A stretch of 64,000 nucleotides of DNA from Elusimicrobiota bacterium (GCA_023213235.1 CP096137.1:2854908-2918907); one strand, 5' to 3'. Counted from the stretch's first letter, positions 37,334 through 47,833 are shown. Notes: generated from the letters alone by a model not told the origin. Program-made: numbers and translations.

Positions 37334-40239
37334 ATGAACCTGATCTCCTTGCGCCGCGCCGTCGCGTCCGCCGTTTCCCTCTCCCTCGTCGCCGCCTGCC
37401 CCGGCCTGGCTCCGTACGCCGCCGCGCAGACCGTGCGCGCGAGCGCGGCGAACGCGGGAAGCGCGGCCCCCGCGGCCGTGCCCGCGATGGGCTTCGGCGG
37501 CGCCGCCTCCTTCGCCCCGGCGCTGACCCCGTCCTTGCTCGGCCTCACCCCGAGCCTCGGCGCCCCGTCCGCGCCGGCGCCCATGGCCCTCGCTCCCGTC
37601 TCCGCGGCGAAAGTTTCCGCCGCCGCGTCGGTCGCGGCCGTTCCGACCGTCGCCGCCGCTCCGATCCCCGCGGCCCTGGCGAAGACCAACGTCGCCGCGG
37701 CCTCCAAGGAGGTCTCGACCTCGCTCGAGGCCGCCGGCGCGATCAAGGACGCCTCCCCTCCTCCGCCGCCGGCGTCGGCCGCGAGCTCGAGGCCGCGCTG
37801 ACGGGCTTCGCGGCGCTGCGCCGCGGCGAGTCGCTCGCCGCTGCCTCCGCCGGCGAGATGGGCCGCTTCGGCGAGGCCTCGCATCAGCTCGCGCGCCCCG
37901 CCGGCGACTCGATCCGCGAGGCCGCCGCCTCGTCGAGCGAGGACGGCGTCCCGGCCCCGCCCTCCGCCAACGGCCCCTCGTCGCGCGGGCCGTCGAACAA
38001 CGGTCCGTTCTGGCCGCGCCTGCTCTCCGCCGGCCTGGCGCTGGCGCCCGCCATCCTGCTCGGCCTGCCGCTGCTGTCGGCCTCCGCGTACCTCGTCGGC
38101 GGCCTCGTCATCGCGTCGAGCTTCACGCTCGCCGTCATGCCGTTTCTCGGAGAATCCTCCCCCAAGATCCTGAGAGCCGCTCCCGGCCTGACGCTCGCCG
38201 CCCTCGGCGTCGCGGTCGCCGGCGTCTCGCTGTCGCTGTCCTTCGGCCTCGGCGTCGCCGTCGCCCCCGCGCTCGCCTGGACCGGCGCGCTGGCGCTCGT
38301 CGGCGGCTGGGGCCTGACGCGCTACGGCCTCGGCAAGTCCGAGGGCCGCTACGGCTCCTACGGCTCGATCGAGACCTTGTCCGCGTTCTTCGGCGGCCTG
38401 GCCGCGATGACGGGCGTGGCCCTCGCGGCTTCGACGCCGCTCGGCTGGCTGGGCTCGGGCCTTCTCTGGATTTCATATCCGCTCTCGGCCGCGCTGTGGT
38501 TCCACCTGCCGGGCTGGGTGGGCAAGGGCGTCGGCAACGTGTTCGAGGGCCTGTGGCTCGGCGCCAAGGGCCTCTCGCGCGTGCTGACCTCGATCCACCG
38601 CGACACCGTCCTGCTCGACCGCCTGCAGAACTTCTCCAAGCGACATTGGAACGCCTCGAAGTGGAACGGCGTCTGGCTCGCCGTGATGTGGACGCCGATC
38701 ATGCTCGCCGAGGCCGTCATGTACGCGCTCTCGGGCCTGGGCGGCCTGTACGTCGGCGCGGTCTCCGCGCCGGTCAACTTCGCGTGGGGCGCGGTCCACA
38801 AGCTGCGGCCGGGCTCCAAGGCCGACGTGTACCTGGCCGAGGCCGCGCGCCTGGTCTTCGACAACGTCCAGAACGGGAAAGTCACCCGCTACAATCCTCT
38901 CGCGGCGAAGCTGATCCCCGTCGCGAACTCGCCGAAGTTCCTCGTCAGCGCCATGGGCTCCGTCGGCCTGCGCCTGCTGCAGCTCGGCTGGCTCCTTTAT
39001 ACCGCGATCGCGACGCCGCTGCTCGCCGTCGGCGGCCTGATCCTCGGCTTCTCCCGCCTCAAGGACTACGACGAGAAGCGCCACAGCCCTTCCTCCCTCA
39101 GGGTCACGCGCGACGACTCGCCCTCGGAGAAGCCCGCCGAGCCCTCGGAGCCGTCGGAGCCCGGAACGCCGGCCAAGGCGCCGATCGCGCCGAAGCTGAT
39201 CGCCGTCGCGCTGGCGCTCGTGCCGGCGTACTTCTTCGGCCTGCCGATTCTCGCCGGAGCCTCCTTCATTCAAATCTCGCTCTACTTCGCGCTCGTCCTG
39301 CCGCTCGCGGCGATGCCCTTCATGGGCAAGGCGCCGATGTGGGCCAAGTCGCTGGCCGGCCGCGCGATGTTCTACAACGGCCTCGTGTTCCTGCTCAACG
39401 GCAACGCGATTTTGGTCGGCCTGCTCGCGATGCTGGGCGGCTGGGGCTTCCAGCAGTGGGTCAAGAAGACGCAGAAAGAGGGCGGCAACTTCGACGAGGC
39501 CGAGCTCGGCGCGTTCTTCGGCGCGCTCGGCGCCGCGGCGGCGATCGGCGCGGTGTGGGCCGGCTTCCTCGGCGGCTGGATCGGCTGGGGCACGCTCGGC
39601 CTCGCGGCCGCGACGAGCCCGTTCCTCCTGATGCACCTGCCGGAGTGGGTGTGGCGCGGCGTGCGCGGCGTCTTCAGGTCCTTCGCCGAGTCCATCGAGT
39701 CCTACTCCGACGTCGCCGGCTTCTGGCACGAGGACACCGAGTTCCGCTCGAACCTGAAGTCTCACGCGAACCACTGGCTCAAGAAGACGTACTGGAACGG
39801 CGTGTGGCTGTCGGTCATCTGGGTGCCGGTCGGCTTGATCCAGCTCGCCGAGTGGACCGTTTCGATCGCGCTCGGCCTCGTCTCCGGCCTGCTGCGCTCG
39901 CCGTTCGCCTTCGCGGCGGCGGCGTTCGAAAAGGCGGCGCCCGATACCAAGAAGGCTCGCTTCGCCGACGGCCTGCTGACGGGCTGGACCTCCGCGGCGG
40001 AGGGCTCCAAGTCCGTCTTCGACCGGATGGTCGCCGGCCTCAAGCCCGCGATGAACGACAAGACGGCCGTCACCGGGCGCCCGACGGCGAAGGCGATGGG
40101 CGCGTTCTTCGTCGCTCGCCTGGCGCAGCTTCTGTGGCTCGCGGGCGTGCTCGTCATGAACGCCGCCGGCATCGCCTTCCTGATCGGCCTCTACCGCGGC
40201 GTCCGCGCCGCGATCAATCCTCCGGCTAAGCCCGACTAG
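37334..40239 (+). CDS. Large duplicated multi-pass membrane protein of unknown function (frameshifted)
   Basis: One missing C at 37755-37758 splits a 968-aa protein. After a signal-like segment and an Ala/Pro-rich region (to about residue 215) there are two homologous membrane modules, roughly residues 225-575 and 610-960. Both repeat the same order: three or four TM helices, GGWG(L/F)xxY/W, a Ser-Ile/Glu-Leu-xAFFG segment, HLPxWVxKG/RG, then W(H)xxxxWNGVWL.V.W.P and a further helix pair. I recognise no domain. The position next to pilin and GT-C genes suggests an envelope role, but this is only context. Confidence 0.6.
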
Positions 40240-40256
40240 CCCCCGGGCCGACGGAC

Positions 40257-40294
40257 TTATCCCCAAGGCTCTCGCGCGAGAGCCTTGGGGATAA
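40257..40294. terminator. Bidirectional terminator, perfect 38-bp palindrome
   Basis: TTATCCCCAAGGCTCTCGC is followed at once by its reverse complement, without a loop, and then CTTTTC. It separates two convergent genes. Confidence 0.8.
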
Positions 40295-40299
40295 CTTTT

Positions 40300-40941
40300 C
40301 TACTTCAGCGGCTTGCCGAAACCCCGAAAGGTCCAGCCCCGCTCGAACAGGACTTTCGCGTCGTGCTCGCGCGTCAGATACCAGTCGTCGCGCGAGGCCT
40401 CGACGACCTTGTAGCCCGCTTCGGAGACCTCGCTGACGAGGGCGATGTGAGAGATCCAGCCCTTCTCCCCGCGGCTCAGGAACACGACGTCGCCGGGCTT
40501 CGGCGGACCCTTCATGTCGAGGCAGCCGTTGTGCTTGCAGTACAAGTACAGGTTGCGCGCCCGGCGGTCGAAGTAAGGATCCCCGGGGCCGCCGTCCAAC
40601 GGGCCGTAGTGCTCCGGGTGCTTCCGGTAGTCGGCTTCGAGGAGCCGGCGCAGCGACGTGCCCGCGTTGCGGTAGGCCAGGCGCGGGACATCCATGCAGA
40701 CGATGAGGCCGATCCGTCCCCCGGCGTCGCCGTACATGCCCTGGACCGGATCGTAGAGCACGCCGACCAGTTTGCGCGCCTCCGCCACGATTTTCGCCCG
40801 GTCGGCCTTTGCGTTCCACGACGGCGGCTCGGCCGCCGACCCGCGGTAGAGATGCGGCTCGACGAGCACCGCCGCCGCCACGGGGACCAGCAGCGGCGAC
40901 ATGAGCAGGAGCAGGACTTTCGCCGCGGTCGAGGCCGTCAT
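40300..40941 (-). CDS. DUF1287-like/papain-fold amidase, membrane-anchored
   Basis: 213 aa. One N-terminal TM helix (residues 6-27), then ARKLVGVLYDPVQGMYG, Cys in GLIVCMDVPRLAYRNAG, GDPYFDRRARNLYLY and the late His in GWISHIALVSEV. This order of Cys, DRR and GDVVF..SHIALV resembles DUF1287 proteins, which are NlpC/P60-like. A cell-wall role is inferred. Substrate unknown. It converges on the large membrane protein across the palindrome. Confidence 0.65.
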   Translation of the reverse strand: MTASTAAKVLLLLMSPLLVPVAAAVLVEPHLYRGSAAEPPSWNAKADRAKIVAEARKLVGVLYDPVQGMYGDAGGRIGLIVCMDVPRLAYRNAGTSLRRLLEADYRKHPEHYGPLDGGPGDPYFDRRARNLYLYCKHNGCLDMKGPPKPGDVVFLSRGEKGWISHIALVSEVSEAGYKVVEASRDDWYLTREHDAKVLFERGWTFRGFGKPLK

Positions 40942-40983
40942 GCCGTCGATACGCTCGCCGGTCGAGGAAGCTTACAGGCTTGC

Positions 40984-40989
40984 TAAAAT
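40984..40989 (+). promoter_or_regulatory. -10 box TAAAAT of the 40996 gene
   Basis: TAAAAT ends 6 nt before the ATG at 40996. Confidence 0.55.
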
Positions 40990-40995
40990 ACGGGC

Positions 40996-42204
40996 ATGAG
41001 ATTCCTGATCCTCGGCTCCGGCTTCCAGGGGCGCGCCTGCGCCTACGACATGCTCCGCAACCCCGCGGTGACGGAGGTCGCGCTGTGCGACATGTCCGCC
41101 GCGAACCTCGCGTCGGCCAAGAAGTTCCTGGCCAAGGTCTCGAACGGCCGCGCCAAGTTCAAGAGGCTCGACGCCTCCAAGCCCGCCGCCGTCCAGAAGG
41201 CCCTCAAGGGCTACAGCGCGCTCGTCTCCTGCGTGCCCTACTTCCTCAATCTCCCGCTCGCCAAGGCCGCGATCGCCGCGCGCGTGCACTACGTCGACCT
41301 CGGCGGCAACACCGACATCGTCAAGAAGGAGATCGCGCTGCACCCGCTCGCGGTGAAGGCCGGCGTGTCGATCCTTCCCGACAACGGCCTCGGCCCGGGC
41401 ATGATCTCGACGCTCGCCGTCCACGCGATGTCGATGCTCGACCGCGCCGACGAGGTCTTGATCCGCGACGGCGGCCTGCCGCAGAAGCCGGTCGCGCCGA
41501 TGAACTACATGCTCACGTTCTCCGAGCACGGCCTCATCAACGAGTACGTCGCGCCCGCCACCGCGCTGCGCAAGGGCAAGGTCGTCTCGATCCCCGGCCT
41601 CTCGGAGACCGAGCTCATCGACGTGCCGTCGATCGGGCGCTGCGAGGCCGCGCACGCGGCCGGCGGGCTCTCCACGCTCGCCGAGACCTACGCCGGCAAG
41701 GTCCAGACGATGGACAACAAGCTCATCCGCTACCCCGGCCATATCGCGGTCATCAACGCGATGACCGCCATGGGCTTCTTCGACGACAAGCCGCGCGAGG
41801 TGCGCAAGGGAGTCAAGGTCGCGCCGCGCGAGCTCGCCGCGAAGCTGTTCCGCGAGCACTTCCACCGCCCCGGCGACGAGGACATGGTCGTGATCCACAA
41901 CACCGTGCGCGGAATAAAGGACGGACGGCCGGCCGAGATCGTCCACTCGCTCGTCGACCGCGGCGACAAGGCCAACGGCATGACGGCCATGATGCGCACG
42001 ACGGGGTTTCCCGCGTCCATCGTGGCCCAGATGGCCGCCGACGGGCGCGGGCGCATCAAGCCCGGCGCCTATCCCGTCGAGCTCGGCGTGCCGCCGGAGC
42101 CGTTCATCGACGAGGCGCGCAAGCGCGGCTTCGACCTGACCTGGAAGTTCCGCTGGCTCGACGGCGCGGCCTCCGAGGCCGCCGCGATCGCGACGGCCGT
42201 CTAG
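40996..42204 (+). CDS. Saccharopine dehydrogenase-family protein
   Basis: 402 aa. Rossmann motif LILGSGFQGRACAYDML at residues 3-20, YSALVSCVPYFLNLPLAKAA and VHYVDLGGN in the nucleotide-binding half, and GLGPGMISTLAVHAM in the catalytic half, matching saccharopine/lysine dehydrogenase-type oxidoreductases. The exact substrate (saccharopine, lysine, carboxynorspermidine) cannot be told. It has its own leaderless-type promoter and converges on a small membrane protein gene with a 4-bp overlap. Confidence 0.8.
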   Translation: MRFLILGSGFQGRACAYDMLRNPAVTEVALCDMSAANLASAKKFLAKVSNGRAKFKRLDASKPAAVQKALKGYSALVSCVPYFLNLPLAKAAIAARVHYVDLGGNTDIVKKEIALHPLAVKAGVSILPDNGLGPGMISTLAVHAMSMLDRADEVLIRDGGLPQKPVAPMNYMLTFSEHGLINEYVAPATALRKGKVVSIPGLSETELIDVPSIGRCEAAHAAGGLSTLAETYAGKVQTMDNKLIRYPGHIAVINAMTAMGFFDDKPREVRKGVKVAPRELAAKLFREHFHRPGDEDMVVIHNTVRGIKDGRPAEIVHSLVDRGDKANGMTAMMRTTGFPASIVAQMAADGRGRIKPGAYPVELGVPPEPFIDEARKRGFDLTWKFRWLDGAASEAAAIATAV

Positions 42205-42524
42205 CGCTTCGGCGTTCCCAGGCCCGAGAGCACGAGGATCAGCCCGCCGGCAATCGTCCCGGTGATCGGGAAGGGGATCGCCGCCGCCAGCGCCCCGGCG
42301 AAGGCTTTCGCGCGCGCCAGCCGCGGCGGATCGCCGCGCAGGCGGCTCTGGATCGTCAGGATAGCGGAGTAGACGATCGCGAACGCCGCGAAGGACATCA
42401 CCACGACCGACGCCGGGCCCAGCGACCACTCGAGGCCGAAGCACGCCCAGTCGACGGCCAGGATGGCCGCGCCGCTGGCGGGGTGGAAGAAGGTCGGGCG
42501 AGTCGAGACGGGCCGGTCGGTCAC
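42201..42524 (-). CDS. Small membrane protein of unknown function
   Basis: 107 aa with three predicted TM helices (about 18-35, 38-58 and 80-101) and a basic loop between the second and third. GTG start overlapping the stop of the sensor gene (GTGA), so it is probably made together with it. No family recognised. Confidence 0.55.
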   Translation of the reverse strand: MTDRPVSTRPTFFHPASGAAILAVDWACFGLEWSLGPASVVVMSFAAFAIVYSAILTIQSRLRGDPPRLARAKAFAGALAAAIPFPITGTIAGGLILVLSGLGTPKR

Positions 42525-43297
42525 CGGGCCTGATTATGCTTCTTTTCGGACTGCGCCTCGAGCCGTTCCTTCTCGTGGGCGAGCTGGGCCAGCGCCTGGG
42601 CGGCGACGTCGCGCAGGTCCTCGTTCTGCTTCATCACGCGCTCGAGGGCCTGGGCGAGGTTGTCCATGACCGAGTTGACGGCGCGCACGGAGCGCGCGAC
42701 CTCGGGGTCGATGTCGTCCTCGTAGCGGATGCCCCAGCCGCCGTTGGCGAGCTTCTCGAGCGCGAGGCGGATCTCGAGATTGTTGATGCGCTCCTCGCGG
42801 CTGCGCACGCGCTCGGCCATGACGGCCGTGAAGAACGCCATCACATGGAAGAACGCGAAGCGCAGGAGCAGGTTCGTCGTCGGCATGTCGACGGCGACGT
42901 GGCCCTTGTTCCACATCGCGGCGTAAAGCAGGCTCGCGACCGTGCCGATCAGGAAGCTGTGCCAGACCTTCGTCATCAGCGCCGACATGAACATGATGAG
43001 GAAGAACATCAGGTAGAGCTCGTCGTCGAAGCCCTCGCTGAAGTACATGAGGCTGCCGACCACGAGGATGTCCCACAGGAAGGCCGCCGACTGGGCGTTC
43101 GGCGTGGCCAGGCGCCGGTCGTCGCTCTTCCACAGGACGAAGCTCGTGAAGAGGTGGAAGGCGGCGAGCACGAACGGGGCGAGCTCGAGGACCTTCTCCT
43201 GACGCTGGCTGTGGACCAGCATCAGGAGCATCGAGAGGAACAGCACGCCCCGGAAGGCGAAGGCGGTGGTGCGGTCGTCGAGAGAGAAGGCCTTCAA
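42521..43297 (-). CDS. Orphan membrane sensor with C-terminal coiled coil
   Basis: 258 aa from a TTG at 43297 (a TACTCT box lies 8 nt upstream). Five to six TM helices (residues 12-160) include FSEGFDDELYLMFFLIMFMSAL, matching SELYLIYLIVVLGLGAL in the kinase at 31109-32296 in position and type. The remainder is a long coiled coil (about 165-258) with no HisKA or ATPase. It may dimerise or capture a kinase. It overlaps the small membrane protein gene. Confidence 0.65.
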   Translation of the reverse strand: MKAFSLDDRTTAFAFRGVLFLSMLLMLVHSQRQEKVLELAPFVLAAFHLFTSFVLWKSDDRRLATPNAQSAAFLWDILVVGSLMYFSEGFDDELYLMFFLIMFMSALMTKVWHSFLIGTVASLLYAAMWNKGHVAVDMPTTNLLLRFAFFHVMAFFTAVMAERVRSREERINNLEIRLALEKLANGGWGIRYEDDIDPEVARSVRAVNSVMDNLAQALERVMKQNEDLRDVAAQALAQLAHEKERLEAQSEKKHNQAR

Positions 43298-43335
43298 GCC
43301 TTCGTAGAGTAGCCCCGGAGAGGGGCATTCTCAAG

Positions 43336-43350
43336 ACCCCTAGGTCTTTT
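43336..43350. promoter_or_regulatory. AAGACC..TAGGTC palindromic motif
   Basis: GACCCCTAGGTC and flanks read AAGACC-CC-TAGGTCTT, a near-perfect palindrome in the region upstream of the sensor gene and in keeping with the recurring GACCTA motif. Confidence 0.35.
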
Positions 43351-43380
43351 GTTTACCTATCGTTCATATCGGGAAAACGC

Positions 43381-43686
43381 TTAATAAAGCGGCACTTTTC
43401 CGTCTATCTCACGGGACCAGGCGTCGATGCCGCCGGTCAGGTTGACGGCGTCGAAGCCCGCCTGCCGGAGATGATGGACCGCGTGGGCCGAGCGCATGCC
43501 GTGATGGCACATCACGACCAGCGGGCGGTCCTTGGGCAGCTCCGCGAGGCGCCCCGGAAGCTCGCCCAGCGGGATCAGCACGGCCCCCTCCAGGCGCGCG
43601 GTCTCGTATTCCTCGGGCTGCCGGACGTCCAGCAGGAGGTGGGGCGTCTTCTCGCGGCGAAACGCCGCGTACTCGGAGACGGTCAT
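43381..43686 (-). CDS. Rhodanese-domain protein
   Basis: 101 aa, a single rhodanese domain. HLLLDVRQPEEYETARLEGAVLIPLGEL and active-site loop MCHHGMRSAHAV give the Cys of the CxxGxR loop. Such small proteins transfer sulfur or act as thiosulfate sulfurtransferases. I chose the ATG at 43686 since TACAAT ends 6 nt upstream; the longer frame reaching 44088 overlaps the divergent gene. It is divergent from the cyclophilin lipoprotein. Confidence 0.88.
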   Translation of the reverse strand: MTVSEYAAFRREKTPHLLLDVRQPEEYETARLEGAVLIPLGELPGRLAELPKDRPLVVMCHHGMRSAHAVHHLRQAGFDAVNLTGGIDAWSREIDGKVPLY

Positions 43687-43692
43687 GGACGT

Positions 43693-43698
43693 ATTGTA
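43693..43698 (-). promoter_or_regulatory. -10 box TACAAT of the rhodanese gene
   Basis: On the minus strand TACAAT ends 6 nt before the ATG at 43686. Confidence 0.55.
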
Positions 43699-43723
43699 GC
43701 CGAATCTGTTAGGATCGGCGTCC

Positions 43724-44430
43724 ATGAACAAGAACCTTTTCGCCGTCCTCGCCGCCTCCGCCGCCCTGGCCCTGTCCGCCTGCGACAAGAACGCGCCCGA
43801 CTCCCCGCGGAGTCGGCCGCCCCGGCGCCCGCCGCCGCGCCCGCCGGCGCGATGCCCGCCGCCGCCGCGAACCCCGCCCTGCTCTCGCCGGAAACGGCCA
43901 ACGAGAAGGCGCCGGAGAAGTTCAAGGTGAAGCTCGTCACGACGAAGGGCGACATGACCATCGAGGTCACCCGCGCGTGGTCGCCGAACGGCGCCGACCG
44001 GTTCTACAACCTCGTGAAGATCGGCTTTTACGACGAGACCGCGTTCTTCCGCATCGTCAACGGCTTCATGGCCCAGATCGGCATCCACGGCGACCCGAAC
44101 GTGATGGCGAAGTGGCGCTCGGCCAATATCATGGACGACCCGCAGGCCGGCCAGTCCAACAAGCCCGGCTACGTGACCTTCGCCAAGACCGGCATGCCCA
44201 ACAGCCGCTCGACGCAGTTCTTCATCAACTTCGGCGACAACTCGTTCCTCGACGGCCAGGGCTTCACGCCGTTCGGCCGCGTCGTCGACGGGACGCCCGT
44301 GGTCGGCTCGCTGAACCTCGAGTACGGCGAGGCTCCGGATCAGGGCGCGATCCAGAACCAGGGCAACGCCTACCTGAAGGCGAACTTCCCGCGTCTCGAC
44401 TACATCAAGACCGCGCGAATCGTTCCCTGA
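43724..44430 (+). CDS. Cyclophilin-type peptidyl-prolyl isomerase lipoprotein (frameshifted)
   Basis: Lipobox ALSAC at residues 16-20 and a Pro/Ala-rich linker lead to a cyclophilin domain (about residues 60-230): FYNLVKIGFYDETAFFRIVNGFMAQIG, then STQFFINFGDNSFLDGQGFTPFGRVVDG. Catalytic Arg is in FFRIV, and QFFINF and FTPFGRV match the family. One base is missing in the C run 43803-43806; the repaired length is 235 aa. The product should fold proteins at the outer membrane. TAGGAT lies 8 nt upstream of the ATG. Confidence 0.88.
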
Positions 44431-44872
44431 CCTTCGGCCGCGTCAGCGCGTAGAGCACCGCGACGGCGAGCAGGCCGTCGAGGGCGTACAGGAACCAGCG
44501 GAAGTCGTCGAGAAAGCCGGGCGGGAACTCGCGCGCCGCGTCCACCGTGGCCCTCGCGATGCCCGCGGCCGGGTGCTTCCACCACAGCGTGGCCAAGGTG
44601 AACAGCTCGAGGCCTATCGCGAGCCGGCGCGCCCACTCCCGGCGCGCGAGAAGCCCCAAGCCCGCCGCGATCGCCGCCGCGCGGATCGCGCAGGACACGG
44701 CGTAGCGCAAGAGCATGACCTGATAAGGAAGGTACTCGTAGACCTCGGCGTAGAGGCGGAAGCGCAAGGTCGGCAGCGAGATCACCCCGGAGAGCAGGAG
44801 GAGCGCCGCGGCGGCGCCGGCCGCGAAACGGGCTTCCGCGGGATCGTATTGAGGGCTTCGGGCTCCTTCCAC
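44405..44872 (-). CDS. Small multi-pass membrane protein of unknown function
   Basis: 155 aa from a GTG at 44872 chosen because TATACT ends 6 nt upstream; a longer frame to 45073 is unlikely. Four predicted TM helices (about 18-38, 50-75, 85-105 and 125-145). No family recognised. Its end overlaps the cyclophilin lipoprotein gene by 26 bp. Confidence 0.5.
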   Translation of the reverse strand: MEGARSPQYDPAEARFAAGAAAALLLLSGVISLPTLRFRLYAEVYEYLPYQVMLLRYAVSCAIRAAAIAAGLGLLARREWARRLAIGLELFTLATLWWKHPAAGIARATVDAAREFPPGFLDDFRWFLYALDGLLAVAVLYALTRPKVRERFARS

Positions 44873-44878
44873 CCGGCC

Positions 44879-44884
44879 AGTATA
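44879..44884 (-). promoter_or_regulatory. -10 box TATACT of the 44872 gene
   Basis: On the minus strand TATACT ends 6 nt before the GTG at 44872. It is divergent from the permease operon promoter. Confidence 0.5.
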
Positions 44885-44927
44885 ACATCTGCTAAAATGC
44901 TTCTTAGCGGGATGACAAGGGGCGCCA

Positions 44928-46348
44928 TTGGACCATAGATCGAAGTCGCAGCAGGAGCAGGACGCCAAAGACCTGCAGAAGATGGGGTACGCGCAGGAGC
45001 TTCTGCGCGACATGGGCGGCTTCTCCAACTTCGCCATCAGCTTCTCGGTCATCTCGATTCTGACCGGCGCCACCCAGCTGTACGGCTACGGCCTCCAGCA
45101 CGGCGGCCCCGCCCAGATGAGCTTCGGTTGGCTCCTGGTTTCGATTTTCACGATGATGGTCGCGCTGTCCATGGCCGAGCTCGCCTCCGCCTACCCGACC
45201 GCCGGCGCGCTGTACCACTGGTCGAGCTTCCTCGGCGGCCGCGCGATGGGCTGGTTCACCGCCTGCTTCAACACCATCGGGCAGTTCGCCATCCTGGCGG
45301 GCATCGACTGGGGCCTGGCGAACTTCGTCATCGGCCTGACGGGCCTGACGCCGTCGCCGTCCATGACGATCAAGGTCTTCACCGCGCTGATGTTCTCCCA
45401 CGCTCTGCTCAACCACCTCGGCATCCGGATCGTGTCCTGGCTCAACGACTTCTCCGCCTGGTACCACATGGCGGTCGTGCTGTTCCTCCTCGTCGTTCTC
45501 GGCATGCGCGGCTTCGCCCAGCCGGTGAGCTTTCTCTTCACCTTCAACGCCGCGGACGGCTTCAAGCCGTCGTACAGCTTCATCGTCGGCCTGCTGCTCG
45601 CTCAGTGGACCTTGACCGGCTACGACGCCTCCGCCCACGTCTCCGAGGAGACCCACGATCCGCGCCGCAACGCGCCCTGGGGCATCTTCATCGCGGTCGT
45701 CGTCTCCGTCGTCTTCGGCTTCCTGATGCTGGCCGCGATCACGCTCTCGATCCCCGATCTCGCGCAGGCGACCGCCTTCGGCGACAGCGCCTTGATCGAG
45801 GTGATGAAGCTGCGCCTGGGCCCGGGCCTCGGCTCTCTGCTCGTGTGGCTGATCTGCGGGGCGATGTGGCTGTGCGGACTGGGCGCCATGACCTCGGCCT
45901 CGCGGATGGTGTTCGCCTTCTCGCGCGACGGCGGCCTGCCCGCGCACAAGGTCTGGGCCGCGGTCAGCAAGCGGTTTCAGACCCCCGCCAACGCGATCTG
46001 GGGCCTGTTCGCCTTCGCCCTCCTGCTCGCGATCTCGGTCAAGGACTACAGCGCGGTGCTGTCCATCGCGGTGATCTGCCTTTACGTCTCCTACGGCCTG
46101 CCCATCGTCGCGCGTCTGTATGCCCGCGCGACCGGCCATGGCGGAGAGATCGGCCCGTGGCATCTCGGGAAATTCAGCACGCCGGTCGCCGTCGTCGCCG
46201 TCCTCTGGATCGCCTTCATCTCCGTGCTCTTCGTCCTCCCCCCAACCAGCAGGCCGGAGCCATGATGTGGAAGGCCGTCGCCGTCCTGCTCGTGATCTGG
46301 TTCGGCTGGTCGCGCGCCCGCTTCAAGGGCCCCAAGTACCACCTTTAG
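44928..46348 (+). CDS. APC-superfamily amino acid permease, GABA/amine type (frameshifted at the end)
   Basis: TTG start with AAGGGG upstream. About twelve TM helices with RDMGGFSNFAISFSVISILTG, MAELASAYPTAGALYHW and SEETHDPRRNAPWGI, the pattern of fungal/bacterial GABA and amine permeases (ACT family). A missing base in the C run 46238-46243 hides the tail; the continuing frame gives NQQAGAMMWKAV..FKGPKYHL and a stop at 46348, 473 aa. The aldehyde dehydrogenase starts 10 nt later, so uptake and breakdown are co-expressed. Substrate inferred from context. Confidence 0.85.
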
Positions 46349-46358
46349 GAGAAAGTCC

Positions 46359-47833
46359 ATGAAAACCGCGGTCAAGCCCTCCGCCAAGACCTATCAGATG
46401 CTCGTCGACGGCAAGCTCGTCTCCGCGGCCGCGACGCGCGACATCACCGACCCCGGCAGCGGCGAGCTCCTCGGCAAGGTGCCGGAGTGCGGGCGCGACG
46501 AGGTCAAAAGGCGATCCTCGCCGCGCGCAAGGCGTTCGACGAGGGCCCCTGGCGCAAGACCACCGCGCAGGACCGCGGCAAGTTCCTGTTCAAGATCGGA
46601 GACCTCATCCGCGCCAACGCCAAGGCGCTGGCCGAGCTCGAGGTCCGCAACATGGGCAAGCCGCTCGCCGAGGCCGAGTACGACGTCGCCGACGCGGCGA
46701 ACTGCTTCGAGTTCTACGGGGGCCTGGCCACCAAGCTGCACGGCGAGACGATGTCGGTGCCGGCCAATTCCCTCTCCTTCGTGGTCCGCGAGCCGGTCGG
46801 CGTCTGCGGCCAGATCATCCCGTGGAACTACCCGCTCCTCATGGCCGCATGGAAGCTCGCGCCGGCGCTGGCGGCGGGGTGCACGGTCGTTCTCAAGCCG
46901 TCCGAGCTGACGCCGCTGACCGCGCTCGAGCTCGCGAAGCTGATCCTCGAGGCGGGGCTTCCCGCCGGCGTCGTCAACATCGTGACGGGCCCGGGCAAAG
47001 ACGCCGGCGAGGAGCTCGCCGAGTCGCCGCTCGTCGACAAGATCGCCTTCACGGGCGGCACGGTCACGGGCCGCAAGATCGCGATCGCCGCGACGGGCAA
47101 CCTCAAGAAGACGACGCTCGAGCTCGGCGGCAAGAACCCGAACATCGTGTTCGCCGACGCCGACTTCGAGTCCGCCGTCGACGGCGCGCTGTTCGCGGCC
47201 TTCGCCAACCAGGGCGAGGTGTGCTCCGCCGGCTCTCGCCTGCTCGTCGAGAAGAGCATTCACAAGAAGTTCGTCGCCGCGATGCTGGCCAAGATCCCCA
47301 AGATCAAGCTCGGCCACGGCCTGACGCCCGGCGTCAAGATGGGCCCGCTCGTCTCCGCGGCGCACCGCGAGAAGGTCGAGGCCTACATCGCGATCGGCAA
47401 GAAGGAGGCAAAGCTCGTCTGCGGCGGCGGCCGCCCCAAGGGTCTCGAGGCCGGCAATTTCGTCGAGCCGACCATCTTTGACGACGCGACTCCGTCGATG
47501 CGCATCGCGCGCGAGGAGATTTTCGGACCGGTGATGACCGTCATCCCGTTCAAGGATGAGAACGAGGCGGTCCGCATAGCCAACGACAGCGACTACGGCC
47601 TGGCCGCCGGCGTGTGGACGCTCAACGTCAACCGCGGCATCCGCGTCCTCAAGGAGCTGCGCGCGGGCATCACCTGGCTCAACACGTATCATCCGACCTT
47701 CAACGAGATGCCGTGGGGCGGCTACAAGCAGAGCGGCAACGGGCGGGAGCTCGGGCTGTACGGGATCCAGGCCTACCTCGAAACCAAGCAGATCAACATC
47801 AATCTCGATGAAGCCCCTCTTGGCTGGTACTAA
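46359..47833 (+). CDS. NAD-dependent aldehyde dehydrogenase (frameshifted)
   Basis: TAGGAGA upstream gives a good ribosome site. ALDH signatures: IIPWNYPLLMAAWKLAPALA, the general-base Glu in LELGGKNPNIV and catalytic Cys in NQGEVCSAGSR, then EEIFGPVMTVIPF. It is closest in style to betaine-aldehyde/gamma-aminobutyraldehyde dehydrogenases. One A is missing in 46506-46509; the repaired length is 491 aa. It overlaps the aminotransferase by 26 nt. Together with the permease and aminotransferase it fits breakdown of GABA, beta-alanine or a polyamine-derived amine. Confidence 0.88.
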
